DNA of 64,000 nt. Origin: Anaerolineales bacterium UBA2200 (lineage in GTDB: Bacteria; Chloroflexota; Anaerolineae; UBA2200). The notes under the pieces were generated by a model, which was not told the DNA's origin, made no database searches, and saw only the letters and a list, made by a program, of their open reading frames with translations. The stretch lies in assembly GCA_002327925.1 (NCBI GenBank), contig DCVA01000042.1, forward strand, positions 62,001 to 126,000, given 5' to 3'. Position numbers and translations under genes: made by a program. Positions 35,250-44,061 of the stretch are shown one piece after another; the stretch's first letter is position 1, and every line of letters begins with the position of its first letter.

Positions 35250-36207
35250 GGCCCGGTTCCTTCTGCGCACACGCGCAGTCTATGGACAGGTCAGGGGTCA
35301 GCACCATGCGTTCCACGGACTGCCTTCCAGAGAGTCGTGTTCCTGGGAAGATGAGAGAGTCCTTGATGAGAATGGGTTGCTCCACAATGACGTTGTCGCC
35401 CAGCACGGACCCCTGCAATACGGCGTCTGGATGGACTTGAACGCCCGCCCCGGTCAGGCTGGATTCGCCCAATCGCTGGAGTTGACTGAGGTTGCACTCG
35501 AGCAGGTCGCAGGCGAAGGTGATGTTCATATCCCAATCGATGACGTCCGCAGGGTAGACGGGAAATCCGTCGTCAATCAGAATCTGGATCGAGTTCGTGA
35601 TCTCGTACTCGTCGCGCTGGGCGGTCCGTGGTGTGCGGCGAATGGCATCGAAGATGGACAGGTCAAAGATGTAGACACCGCAGCCCTTGAGGTCATTGGT
35701 CAGATAGCGTGGCTTCTCGATCACCCGGGTCACCGATCCGCTGGCGTGAAGAATCACGGTGAAATTGCGGCGGATGTATTCGGGGTTAGTCTCTCTCTTG
35801 ACTGCCAGGACGGCGCCAGCGCGTCGCTCCCAGAACATGCGCTCCATCACCTGAAGGTCCTTGGGTACAAGGAAGATATCTCCCAGGAATAGAATGAATG
35901 GGGAGTCGACCTGACTCTCCAACTGGGCTACGGCATGCGCGATGCCCAGGGTCTGCTGCTGGTCAACGTAGTGAATGTTCAGTCCGAGCGCAGAGCCGTC
36001 CCCAAAGTAGGAGATGATCTCCTCTTTCAGGTGCCCTACCACCATGAGGACATTGCGCACACCGATACGGCGCATATCCTCCAGCTGATACTGGATGATC
36101 GGCTTGTTGCACACGGGCAGGAGCGGCTTGGGCATGTAGAGGTTCAAGGGCTGGATGCGGCTCCCCTTCCCGGCAGCCAGGATGACCCCGGTCAATTGTT
36201 GCGTCAA
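35239..36207 (-). CDS. Sugar nucleotidyltransferase (RmlA/GlmU-like) with C-terminal beta-helix
   Basis: A nucleotidyltransferase of about 322 residues. The N-terminal pyrophosphorylase signature is GVILAAGKGSRIQPL followed by MPKPLLPVCNKPIIQY; metal and sugar-binding features include FLGDIF and the RVIEKPRY loop. The last 70 residues resemble hexapeptide-like beta-helix repeats (VHPDAVLQGSVLGDNVIVEQ). TTG at 36207 is proposed as the start because AGGAGG lies four to five bases before it and the protein then begins directly at the first strand; the alternative GTG at 36249 adds 14 residues without a ribosome site. It activates a sugar-1-phosphate with an NTP; which one is unknown. Confidence 0.87.
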   Translation of the reverse strand: MTQQLTGVILAAGKGSRIQPLNLYMPKPLLPVCNKPIIQYQLEDMRRIGVRNVLMVVGHLKEEIISYFGDGSALGLNIHYVDQQQTLGIAHAVAQLESQVDSPFILFLGDIFLVPKDLQVMERMFWERRAGAVLAVKRETNPEYIRRNFTVILHASGSVTRVIEKPRYLTNDLKGCGVYIFDLSIFDAIRRTPRTAQRDEYEITNSIQILIDDGFPVYPADVIDWDMNITFACDLLECNLSQLQRLGESSLTGAGVQVHPDAVLQGSVLGDNVIVEQPILIKDSLIFPGTRLSGRQSVERMVLTPDLSIDCACAQKEPGHAL

Positions 36208-36252
36208 GCTTCCTCCTTCGGCTTTTGGACACAGTGGCAGTTTCGCCACACC

Positions 36253-36981
36253 CTAGAAACTGTTGATGACATTGGCTCTGTAGAGTATCTGCTTGTACCT
36301 GAGATAGACCAGGAATTGCAGCATCTGCCAGCTGGTGCGCAGAGCCTTGAGCTTGGTCTTTCCTCCGGCACGTTCATGGTGGGTGATGCCCGTCTCGCTG
36401 ATGCGATAGCCGAGGGTCTGTGCGCGCACAAGGAGCTCGGTGGGGGTCGGGTAACCACGTGCCTCCACTGTGAGCCGTCGTGCCACATCGCCTTTGAACA
36501 GCTTGAGCGCGCAGTTGGTGTCGCGTAGTGAGAGACGAAACAGCATGCGGACAATGAGGTTGAGTCCGCGGTCGGCCACAATCCGCAGGACGCTGTCCTG
36601 CTTGCGGTGGCGGTAGCCAGTCACCACATCGACGCCCTTGGCCATCTCAGCACTCAAGAGGGTGTACTCTGCCGCGTCGAACTGACCGTCCGAGTCGATG
36701 GTCAACACGTAATCGCCCTGGCTGCGAGCTATGGCGCTGGCAAGGGCGTAGCCGTAGCCCCGGTTAGTGGGGTGGTCTACCACCACCAGATTGGGGAAGT
36801 CAACCTGCATCCGGCGAAGTATCTCCTTGCTGCCGTCCGTACTGCCGTCTTCACCAATTACGATCTCGCCCCGGATGCCATGGTCGACAAAGACGCTTTG
36901 CCAGTATGAAACGACCTTCTCGATGCTCTCGTGCTCGTTGTAGCAGGGTGCAGTAATGGACAGGAATATGCTGCTTGTCAT
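36253..36981 (-). CDS. GT2 glycosyltransferase, DPM1-like
   Basis: A 242-residue GT-A enzyme with FLSITAPCYNEHESI, IVIGEDGSTDGS, NRGYGYALASAI and metal-binding DSDGQFD at 96-102. It has no clear membrane helices. The late segment HHERAGGKTKLK is the positively charged region of DPM1-type polyprenyl-phosphate sugar synthases. Its start overlaps the stop of the ArnT-like gene as ATGA, and the nucleotidyltransferase gene follows after 45 bases. It is a good candidate to make the lipid-linked donor for the adjacent GT39 enzyme. Confidence 0.9.
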   Translation of the reverse strand: MTSSIFLSITAPCYNEHESIEKVVSYWQSVFVDHGIRGEIVIGEDGSTDGSKEILRRMQVDFPNLVVVDHPTNRGYGYALASAIARSQGDYVLTIDSDGQFDAAEYTLLSAEMAKGVDVVTGYRHRKQDSVLRIVADRGLNLIVRMLFRLSLRDTNCALKLFKGDVARRLTVEARGYPTPTELLVRAQTLGYRISETGITHHERAGGKTKLKALRTSWQMLQFLVYLRYKQILYRANVINSF

Positions 36982-38459
36982 TGGTTTGCTGAACTCCCAG
37001 TGGTTGGCCCGCCTCCGCCCTGTGCGGCAGCGAGAACGTAGCCTCCAGATCGATAGACGACCTTTCCCAGCTCTTGTACCGGCTCCCAGAAATGCCAGTC
37101 GGTGAGGATGTACAGGCTCCCCCGCGATTGGCCGTCAGACGATGAGTCGGCCGCAGCCAGCAGCGCGCGCAACCTCTCCTCGCTCGTGACCAGCAGCATC
37201 GGGCGGTCGGCGTAGAATAGGGCCGAAGGCCTGATCCAGAACGAGCCAGGGAAGTAGTTTATCAGGATATCTTCCGATCCAAGAACATAGCGGCTGTACA
37301 TGGCCGCGGACTTGACGCCTGGATTAAAGTCCCTGGCTGAAGGAAGCCACGGATTGAAAGCCAGAACTGCCGCCACGACAACGATGAGCGCCAACCTGTC
37401 GCGCAGAACGCGAACCAGGAGCCGCATTGCGAGCAAGGCCAGGGCGGGGTAGATGGGGATCATGTACCAGCCGATTTTGCTGCGTCCCACATTGTACAGA
37501 GCAAAGGGCACTGCCGTCCAGCACAGCAACAGCAACGCGGCCCTGTCCCTGTGGCGTACCAGGCGATAGATGCCGTACACAACCGCCGCAGCGACGAGGG
37601 GGTACAATATGGGGAAGCCCCTCTGTATGCTGCGCAGATAGAACAACGCGTCGCGCGTATGTCCCTGATCGCCGGTAACATAACCCACTGTCAGTGATAC
37701 CATGTACGAATTCCAGAAGTGGCGCCCCCAGATGAGCAGCTGCCCGACGTGCCAGGGTGTAGAGATGGCGGCGGAGATCAGGATTCCAAGGGCGGTCTCT
37801 CTTCTCCACCAGCTCCGCCTGCCACTCCCCAGCAGGAAAAGTGCCACGATGCCATAGGCCATCAACCCGGCAACGCTCTTGGTGATCAGTCCGAGTCCGA
37901 GAGGTACTCCCAGCCAGATCAGGGCGCGCGGGCTCCGCTGTGAGCGCCACGCCAGCCATACAGACAGCGCCATCCAGAGGATCAGGGTCATATCGAGTTG
38001 GCCGACCCGGGCAAGGCTGATCAGGTTGTAGCCGTGACTGTAGAGGTTGTTGCTTACCGTGAGCAGCATCAGGGCGGCGCCCAGCCCAATGGTGCGACTG
38101 GCGAAGAGGTCCCTGCCCAGAATATAGGTCAGCAGAATGACCAGCACGCCTGCCGTGGCCGACACAACCCTCGCACCGAACTCATTCACGCCAAAGACCT
38201 TGTAGGCCAGAGCCGTCAGCCACATATTGAGGGGGGGCTTGTCAAAGAACTCCATGCCGTTCCAGCGGGGCGTATTAAAGTCGTTCCACCATAGCATCTC
38301 GCGGGCGCTCTGCGCATAGTCGGCTTCGTCGTAGTCGCTGAGGCTACCCTCTCCCAGGCGCCAGAAGATGACTACCGTCGCCACGATGAGCAGAGCAAGC
38401 AGGATGATCAGGTCTGTTCTGCGTCGTGGTTTGGGAAGACTGCTGGAACTGAGCGGCAT
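36978..38459 (-). CDS. ArnT-like GT39 membrane glycosyltransferase
   Basis: A 493-residue GT-C protein closest in motif to ArnT: LSDYDEADYAQSAREM with Asp44-Glu45, then FFDKPPLNMWLTALAYKVFG, the DKPPL loop typical of ArnT/GT83-like enzymes. About eleven membrane helices follow. ATG at 38459 has GAGGG nine bases before it; a TTG nine bases upstream overlaps the preceding gene but places the ribosome site on top of the start. ArnT relatives transfer aminoarabinose or other sugars from undecaprenyl phosphate to lipid. Here the acceptor is unknown, and if the host is a Chloroflexota member it need not be lipid A. Confidence 0.88.
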   Translation of the reverse strand: MPLSSSSLPKPRRRTDLIILLALLIVATVVIFWRLGEGSLSDYDEADYAQSAREMLWWNDFNTPRWNGMEFFDKPPLNMWLTALAYKVFGVNEFGARVVSATAGVLVILLTYILGRDLFASRTIGLGAALMLLTVSNNLYSHGYNLISLARVGQLDMTLILWMALSVWLAWRSQRSPRALIWLGVPLGLGLITKSVAGLMAYGIVALFLLGSGRRSWWRRETALGILISAAISTPWHVGQLLIWGRHFWNSYMVSLTVGYVTGDQGHTRDALFYLRSIQRGFPILYPLVAAAVVYGIYRLVRHRDRAALLLLCWTAVPFALYNVGRSKIGWYMIPIYPALALLAMRLLVRVLRDRLALIVVVAAVLAFNPWLPSARDFNPGVKSAAMYSRYVLGSEDILINYFPGSFWIRPSALFYADRPMLLVTSEERLRALLAAADSSSDGQSRGSLYILTDWHFWEPVQELGKVVYRSGGYVLAAAQGGGGPTTGSSANQ

Positions 38460-38464
38460 GCGAC

Positions 38465-40099
38465 TCAACCCTCGTTTCCAAGTTGAAAGACGTGCATCAA
38501 GGGAACACCGAAACGAGCGAGCGAGTAAACGGGAGTGCGGCTGGTCAGTATATCGACTATCTCCGGCGTGTAGGCGAACCCCGTCTGGCGCATTTCGACC
38601 ACTGCCAAGTCAGCCAGTTGAGGATTTACCGTGTCCCCGCCGGTGGCTACCAGATCGGGGCGAAGCAGCCCGACTTGCTGGTAGAGCCGCAACACGTAAG
38701 GGTTTTCGACCCACACGCTCGCACCTTGCTCTGCGCTGGTGTTCAGGAACGGCAGTGCATCGCGATAAGTCTCGCACCAGAAGGTGGTTTCCAGCCCAAT
38801 GCGGGTTGCTCCCTGCAGGCCGCCGACGGCCTCACTGTAGTAAGAGAGTTCATAGGGATGGAGACGGGCGATGGTCACGCCGGTTGGTAGCATAAGCAGG
38901 AGCAGAAATGGCCAGATGAAATGCCGTGTGTCTCGTGCCGGCCGTCGTTCAACCGTGTGTTCCCAGGCGTGGATCAGCGTCTTGCCGAGCTCGCCAAAGC
39001 CCACGCCTGCCAGACAGGCCAGATAGGGGTAGGCAGGAATGAAATGCCGTTCGCCGCTGTAGGCTGCCTGCAGGCCCGTCGCCGCCACAAAGAGCGGCAA
39101 TGCCGCGCTCAGAATGAACAGCCATCCGGCGGGATGTGCCGGCCTCGACCGCAGAACGCGCATGCCACCCAGGAAGTACATGACTGTGATCACGAGTGGT
39201 ACAACTGCCAGGGTGATCACGAACGGGTAGTGCCACGAAACGTGTGGCATGACCTGACCAAGGTAGAATTGTGGGCGGTCCTTGAAGCGGGAGGCCATGG
39301 AGATGTAATACACGAGCCGGCTGGCCGTGTCGTAATAGAGCCAGGGCCAGGTAACCAGAAACGTTGCGGCGCCCGTGAGGCCGATGACAGCCAATCTGCA
39401 CAGAGCCTGCCAGGTGCGATGGAACAACAGGATCCAGACCAGCCAGACAACAGGCAGCACAACTGCGTTGAGCTTGGTGGCGAGAGCGAGCCCGAATGCC
39501 AGCCCGGTAGCCAGGGTGAGGAGCCAGATGTCACGCCTGGCAGCCTCCTGCATCGTCGACCGCGATTCGAGCTTCCAGAACAGGTACGTTGCGAGAAAGC
39601 AGGTGATCGCTATGGTGGTGTCGATGTTAGCCAGGTGGGCATGAAGGAACATGCGCGGCATGAAAAGCAGCGAGAGGGCCGCAAAGATCCCGCTGGCTGC
39701 GTCGAAGGCGGAGCTTACCATCCAGAAGACCATGGCCACCATCAGCGAGAACAGGCCAGCGTTGCTGAGGCGATGTGCAGAGATGTCGCCGATCACACCA
39801 CGAAAAGCCGCCCATGTCAGGCCGGAGAGGAGTTTTCCCACAGGCGGGTGCAGCTCAAGCGTGGGATCCTGAACCCACCAACGGACGATGGTTGAGTCGC
39901 TGAGCGCCAGAGAGGGATCTCGCCGGAGCATGCCCAGCCAGGTCATGTAGCCACGGGAGGCCTTGATGTACAGGGGCTCGTCCCAGGTGACGCCAACGTC
40001 GCTCAGGGTGGAGACAATAGCGACGAAGGTGAGCAGGGCCAGGGCAAGGCCAAGCCAAAGTCGCTGACGTGGGTTGGTCGACGTTCCCAGAGCCGCCAT
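38465..40099 (-). CDS. GT39-type membrane glycosyltransferase
   Basis: A 544-residue GT-C-like protein with Asp40-Glu41 in VGVTWDEPLYIKASRGY, a HPPVGKLLSGLTWAAF loop (the HPP element of protein O-mannosyltransferase-type enzymes) and about ten further helices. ATG at 40099 begins two bases after the stop of the upstream membrane protein gene; the frame further upstream is shadow. The soluble C-terminal part contains VEMRQTGFAYTPEI. It is likely an outer-face transferase; donor and acceptor are not readable. Confidence 0.87.
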   Translation of the reverse strand: MAALGTSTNPRQRLWLGLALALLTFVAIVSTLSDVGVTWDEPLYIKASRGYMTWLGMLRRDPSLALSDSTIVRWWVQDPTLELHPPVGKLLSGLTWAAFRGVIGDISAHRLSNAGLFSLMVAMVFWMVSSAFDAASGIFAALSLLFMPRMFLHAHLANIDTTIAITCFLATYLFWKLESRSTMQEAARRDIWLLTLATGLAFGLALATKLNAVVLPVVWLVWILLFHRTWQALCRLAVIGLTGAATFLVTWPWLYYDTASRLVYYISMASRFKDRPQFYLGQVMPHVSWHYPFVITLAVVPLVITVMYFLGGMRVLRSRPAHPAGWLFILSAALPLFVAATGLQAAYSGERHFIPAYPYLACLAGVGFGELGKTLIHAWEHTVERRPARDTRHFIWPFLLLLMLPTGVTIARLHPYELSYYSEAVGGLQGATRIGLETTFWCETYRDALPFLNTSAEQGASVWVENPYVLRLYQQVGLLRPDLVATGGDTVNPQLADLAVVEMRQTGFAYTPEIVDILTSRTPVYSLARFGVPLMHVFQLGNEG

Positions 40100-40101
40100 A
40101 C

Positions 40102-42060
40102 TCACAGCACCTCGTACACGTAGACACGGTCTACGATAAAGGCCCGCCAGGTACCGGGGATCCAGCGCAGAACCCGGTCTCCCTCGTATACCGGCGCGTC
40201 TTCGGCCTGAAGCACATAGCGAAGACCCGAGGCCCGGGCACAGGCCGACTCGATTCTCGGCCAGTCCGTACCGTAGCTCTGCGATCCGACCAGTACGTAG
40301 CGCACCCCCCAGCTCTTGAGCAGCCCGAGGCATTGTGGGCTGGGAAAGTCCTCCAGCACCGGCCGCGCTTCGTTGAACTCACGAGGGAAGAAGGTCCCGT
40401 AGCCAAAGGCTATCTGCTTGCCATGGGTCCGGGATGCGTAAAGCGTGCGCCCCGAGACCGCCTTCGCAACGGGGAACTCCATAATGGCCCAGTCACCGGG
40501 CTGACTGGCGAGCCACTGGTCCACCGGTCTCGCCGTGACGGCCGAAGTTCCCATCGCGTAGGGAACAGCGGCGAACTCCATGATGATCAACCCGATAGCC
40601 GTCAGGCGGATTGCGTTCACGCCGAACCGTCGCCGCCTGGCCGCCAGCGCGGAGCCAGATTCGAGCCACTTCCATCCAATGCCGGCCAGAGCGGCGACGC
40701 CGGCCATCGAAATGATGCCGAAGCGGCCCCACACCCGCATCGCATTGAAGAAGGGCAGGAAGAGGTACAGGAGCAAGGTTGGCAGGGGAACATAGATGGC
40801 GTTTTCCAGCCTCAGACTGTAAGAAGAGACCGGGTAGAGTGCCAGCCGTCCTGTAAGCAAACTCATGCCAGCGGTGAAAACACGCTCGACGGCGGATGGA
40901 ACCGAGATGTACAGAGGCGCACCCTTCCAGTGCAATGTTGTGCCCAGCGACAGGATCACAAAGATCAGGCTGATCCATCCCAGAGCTTGAACCACCTCGC
41001 GGGGAGGCCGAGTTCTCCCTGCTGGCTGAGATCCGGCGCCGCGTGGGGCCAGTCGAGAGAGACACAGGGCCGCGGTCGCGAGCAGAAGCGGGATAGCTCC
41101 CAGGTACAGGACATTCTCATTGGGGTTCTGCCCATAGATACGCACTAGCGCGCTGCCCCACCAGGGATGCAACACGTTGGGGTACACAAAGTCCAACGGG
41201 CTGGCCGAGAAGCTGTCCACGTATTTGAGCGAAGTGGGACGGCTCCCCTCCTGCCAGAGCTGGGTGACCGGCCACACTAACGGGCCAAGAAGAGCCAGGC
41301 ACAGCAGGCTGAAGGTCAACGCCGAGGAGGCAAACTGCCAGTTCCACAGCAACTCGCGCCAAGGGCGAGCTCGCAACAGGACAAAGGCTATCCCAGCCAG
41401 CGCAAAGATGTAGGCATAATACCATGCCGAGAGTGCCCCCAGGCTGTAGAACAGAGCCGCCATAGCGCCGTCGCGACGCCGTCTGCCGACCACCATGCGG
41501 TCAAGATACAGAAGGAGGAACGGCAGCCACTGGGTGCCCATCAGCGGCAAATGCCCTGCACCAAGGTGCGACAGCCGGTACGGGCAGAAGGCGAAAACGA
41601 TACCACTGATGAATCCGGCCCAACGACTGTGAGTCCATCGAAGCACCAGCAGGTACATTCCCAGGGCAGAAAGAACGAAGGTGCCAAGCAGGGTCAGATT
41701 GTAGGCGGCCACTTCGCCAGCCAGAAGAGTCAAGGGCAAAGCAGGTATGGTATTTGAGAGTGTGGTCTCTGAGAGCGTCACCGGGTATCCAAAGGGGTGA
41801 AACATGTGTTCGTTGAAGAACGGGTTGGCAGGAGTCAACTCAAACAGAGAGTGTGTGAACCACCACACCTTGTAGAGGTACTCAAAGCTGTCTCCCGGCG
41901 CAGGGGGACCCAGGATTCGAGAACTCAGGTCTCTGCTCAGTGGATAGGTGAGCACGATGCTCAGAAGCACAAAGGCCGCCAGCACCAGCAGATGCCCGCT
42001 TCGCTTTCGGGAGCGAGTCGTGCAGGCTATGTGATTGTCCAAGTCGGCGCAGGCGAGCAT
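40102..42060 (-). CDS. Large GT-C/YfhO-like multi-pass membrane protein
   Basis: A 652-residue protein with roughly 12 membrane helices and a C-terminal soluble region of about 150 residues. It lacks the Asp-Glu pair of its neighbours; the first extracytoplasmic loop instead reads PAPGDSFEYLYKVWWFTHSL, as in YfhO-like and DUF-type GT-C relatives. HPFGYPVTLSETTL and CPYRLSHLGAGHLPLMGTQWLPF are loop landmarks, quoted in part. It sits nine bases after a four-helix transporter gene and two bases before a GT39 gene. A glycosyltransferase role is plausible, but unlike its neighbours the acidic motif is not clear. Confidence 0.82.
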   Translation of the reverse strand: MLACADLDNHIACTTRSRKRSGHLLVLAAFVLLSIVLTYPLSRDLSSRILGPPAPGDSFEYLYKVWWFTHSLFELTPANPFFNEHMFHPFGYPVTLSETTLSNTIPALPLTLLAGEVAAYNLTLLGTFVLSALGMYLLVLRWTHSRWAGFISGIVFAFCPYRLSHLGAGHLPLMGTQWLPFLLLYLDRMVVGRRRRDGAMAALFYSLGALSAWYYAYIFALAGIAFVLLRARPWRELLWNWQFASSALTFSLLCLALLGPLVWPVTQLWQEGSRPTSLKYVDSFSASPLDFVYPNVLHPWWGSALVRIYGQNPNENVLYLGAIPLLLATAALCLSRLAPRGAGSQPAGRTRPPREVVQALGWISLIFVILSLGTTLHWKGAPLYISVPSAVERVFTAGMSLLTGRLALYPVSSYSLRLENAIYVPLPTLLLYLFLPFFNAMRVWGRFGIISMAGVAALAGIGWKWLESGSALAARRRRFGVNAIRLTAIGLIIMEFAAVPYAMGTSAVTARPVDQWLASQPGDWAIMEFPVAKAVSGRTLYASRTHGKQIAFGYGTFFPREFNEARPVLEDFPSPQCLGLLKSWGVRYVLVGSQSYGTDWPRIESACARASGLRYVLQAEDAPVYEGDRVLRWIPGTWRAFIVDRVYVYEVL

Positions 42061-42069
42061 GTGCCTCTA

Positions 42070-42423
42070 CTATCTGCTAATGAGCGTCACTCCACCCAGC
42101 ACAAGCAGAATGCCGGCCAGCCGAATCACTGAGAAGGGCTCGTGGAAGACAACCCAGTTGAACACTGGCACGATGACGTAACCCAGAGCGAACATCGGGT
42201 AGGCATAGCTCTGGTCAAGCTTGGTGAGAGCGAACAGGTAGGCAATGAAGCCAAAGCCATAGCAGAGAATGCCCGAAAAGACGAAGGGCTGGAAAATCAT
42301 CTTGAAAAAGACCGACAGGTTGATCTGGCCGAGACCTCCAAGCTGATTCAGGCCGTTCTTCATCAACAATTGCCCGACCGCCGCCAGGAAGATGGCCACG
42401 AACAACAAGATCTTGGGATTCAT
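42070..42423 (-). CDS. Four-helix EamA/SMR-type transporter (ArnE-like flippase subunit)
   Basis: A 117-residue protein with four hydrophobic helices: ILLFVAIFLAAVGQLLMKNGL, then a second and third segment (ILCYGFGFIAYLF, YPMFALGYVIVPVFNWVVF) and a last helix (AGILLVLGGVTLI). Landmarks GQLLMKNGL and YPMFAL are those of ArnE/ArnF-like half-size transporters that flip undecaprenyl-phosphate aminosugars. Such proteins work as homo- or heterodimers; only one such gene is seen here. Its place among DPM1-like and GT39 genes fits the flipping step between them. A general small multidrug role is less likely. Confidence 0.85.
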   Translation of the reverse strand: MNPKILLFVAIFLAAVGQLLMKNGLNQLGGLGQINLSVFFKMIFQPFVFSGILCYGFGFIAYLFALTKLDQSYAYPMFALGYVIVPVFNWVVFHEPFSVIRLAGILLVLGGVTLISR

Positions 42424-42431
42424 AAGTCCTC

Positions 42432-44060
42432 CTAGTCAAGTTTCTCGACGCGCCAAACGCGAGTTGTGGGCGCGTCGGTTTCGAATACCAGCGAGAGAGC
42501 TTCCGGCTCAGCAGACTGCCAGCTCTGTAAGGCGGGGCGCAGGTACTGAGCTGTGGTGCCTGTCCACGTGAACGCGTCCTCGATTAGATAGGCTACCGCA
42601 TTGTCCTCGACACTGCGCCTGAGTTCCAGACCGTCGTAGGAATAAGGGTACTCCAGGGCACGATGAGCAGTGACGATATACATCAGGTCTGCCTTGCGGC
42701 ACATCACGATACTCTGGTCTTCCGCATTCGCCTTTACCCACTCCATTGCCTGGAGGTAATTGCCCCATTCCGCGTTGTCAGAGTAGTAGACGGCCAGAGG
42801 CTGATTCATGCCGTACTGGAGGTTGTCCTGAACACGGCGGGCTTCTACAACGAGGGCCGATGTGATCAGGACTGCGCAGAACAACAAGAGTGCAAAGGAA
42901 ACCGCACGCCCGCGGGCGGAGGGTCTTGCCGGATCGCTCACCGGTCTGGCCGGTGCTGGTCTGAAGACAAGCCGCCCAAGCACAAAACGAGCAGCGGCGA
43001 GCAGATAGTATAGCGCAAATGGGACAATTGGCACTATCAGACGGCTCTGGGCCCACATGTAGGTGACGCACGACAGGAAGAACAGCCCCACATACCATTC
43101 GGTGGGCGAATTCCTGCGCAATTCCAGTGCGTACCCGAGAGCCAGGAGAAGGCTCAACAGTAGCGCCACCACAGTCCCGAGTCCGCTCAGAGTGGATCTC
43201 AACGTTGAAGCGTGAGGGAACAGGACCGACGGCCAGATGTCGAGCACGTAGCTCTGGAGGTTCTGGAATAGTCGAGCGCTCCAATCGGCCAGGCTGGCCG
43301 GTGCGGTGCCGTACGGATCGCTGGTCAAGTACAGGTCGAAGTAGCCCCGACCCAGCCCAACGGAGGTGCCTGTGTCCGAAAGCGAGGCACCGCGCAGGAA
43401 CCAGGGTAAGGTCAGTGCGCCTACAAAGAACACGAGCAGCGCTGCGTGGGCATAGCGGCGGCGGATTGCCAGGTGCAAGGCGAAAGCGCCTGCAATCGCC
43501 AGAGCAACGGAGCGAACGTAGAATGCAAGGAGCAGGAAGAGTGCCGTGAGTGCCAGCTCTCGCCACCCAGGGCGACGCAGGTAGCGATCGAATGCCCACA
43601 GGCAGGCCAGGGTCAGCAGCAGATAGGGTATCTCCGTCCCGACTTCTGTGGCAAAGTGCAGTATCGCAGGGCTGACGGCAGTTAGTAGAGCAGCCAGGGC
43701 GGCCAGCAAGCGGCTTCGAGGGAGAAGCAGTTTGTAGGTCACGACGATGGCTGCCAGGTACAGGAGGATCGACATCGCTTTCGAGGGCAGGATGGCCAGC
43801 ATCGGGTTATTTGTGGTCCCTGTGAGGGCCATGACTCCGGCCAGCAGCAGCGGGTAGCCAGGCGGGTAGAGCCCCATTTGTGGAGACCTTGGATCGCTGA
43901 TCATGCGGTAGCCCTGCCCTGTAGCTAGGGATTGTGCCAGCACCAGATAAGTGGAGTTGTCTCCTGACGGCATCAGGTGCTGGTTCAATATCAGGACGCA
44001 GCACACAAGTCCCACGATCAGGATCAGAATCAGATGGTGACGCTTGATCAGACGCTGCAT
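42432..44060 (-). CDS. GT39-type membrane glycosyltransferase
   Basis: A 542-residue GT-C-like protein. The first loop carries MPSGDNSTYLVLAQSLATGQGY, with one acidic residue (Asp34) where neighbours carry Asp-Glu, and a YPPGYPLLLAGVMAL segment reminiscent of the HxxxYP element. About ten helices follow, then a soluble C-terminal domain with TAHRALEYPYSYDG. It begins one base after the stop of the next GT39 gene and ends eight bases before the small transporter gene. Transferase activity is inferred from family and context. Confidence 0.84.
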   Translation of the reverse strand: MQRLIKRHHLILILIVGLVCCVLILNQHLMPSGDNSTYLVLAQSLATGQGYRMISDPRSPQMGLYPPGYPLLLAGVMALTGTTNNPMLAILPSKAMSILLYLAAIVVTYKLLLPRSRLLAALAALLTAVSPAILHFATEVGTEIPYLLLTLACLWAFDRYLRRPGWRELALTALFLLLAFYVRSVALAIAGAFALHLAIRRRYAHAALLVFFVGALTLPWFLRGASLSDTGTSVGLGRGYFDLYLTSDPYGTAPASLADWSARLFQNLQSYVLDIWPSVLFPHASTLRSTLSGLGTVVALLLSLLLALGYALELRRNSPTEWYVGLFFLSCVTYMWAQSRLIVPIVPFALYYLLAAARFVLGRLVFRPAPARPVSDPARPSARGRAVSFALLLFCAVLITSALVVEARRVQDNLQYGMNQPLAVYYSDNAEWGNYLQAMEWVKANAEDQSIVMCRKADLMYIVTAHRALEYPYSYDGLELRRSVEDNAVAYLIEDAFTWTGTTAQYLRPALQSWQSAEPEALSLVFETDAPTTRVWRVEKLD

Positions 44061-44061
44061 A

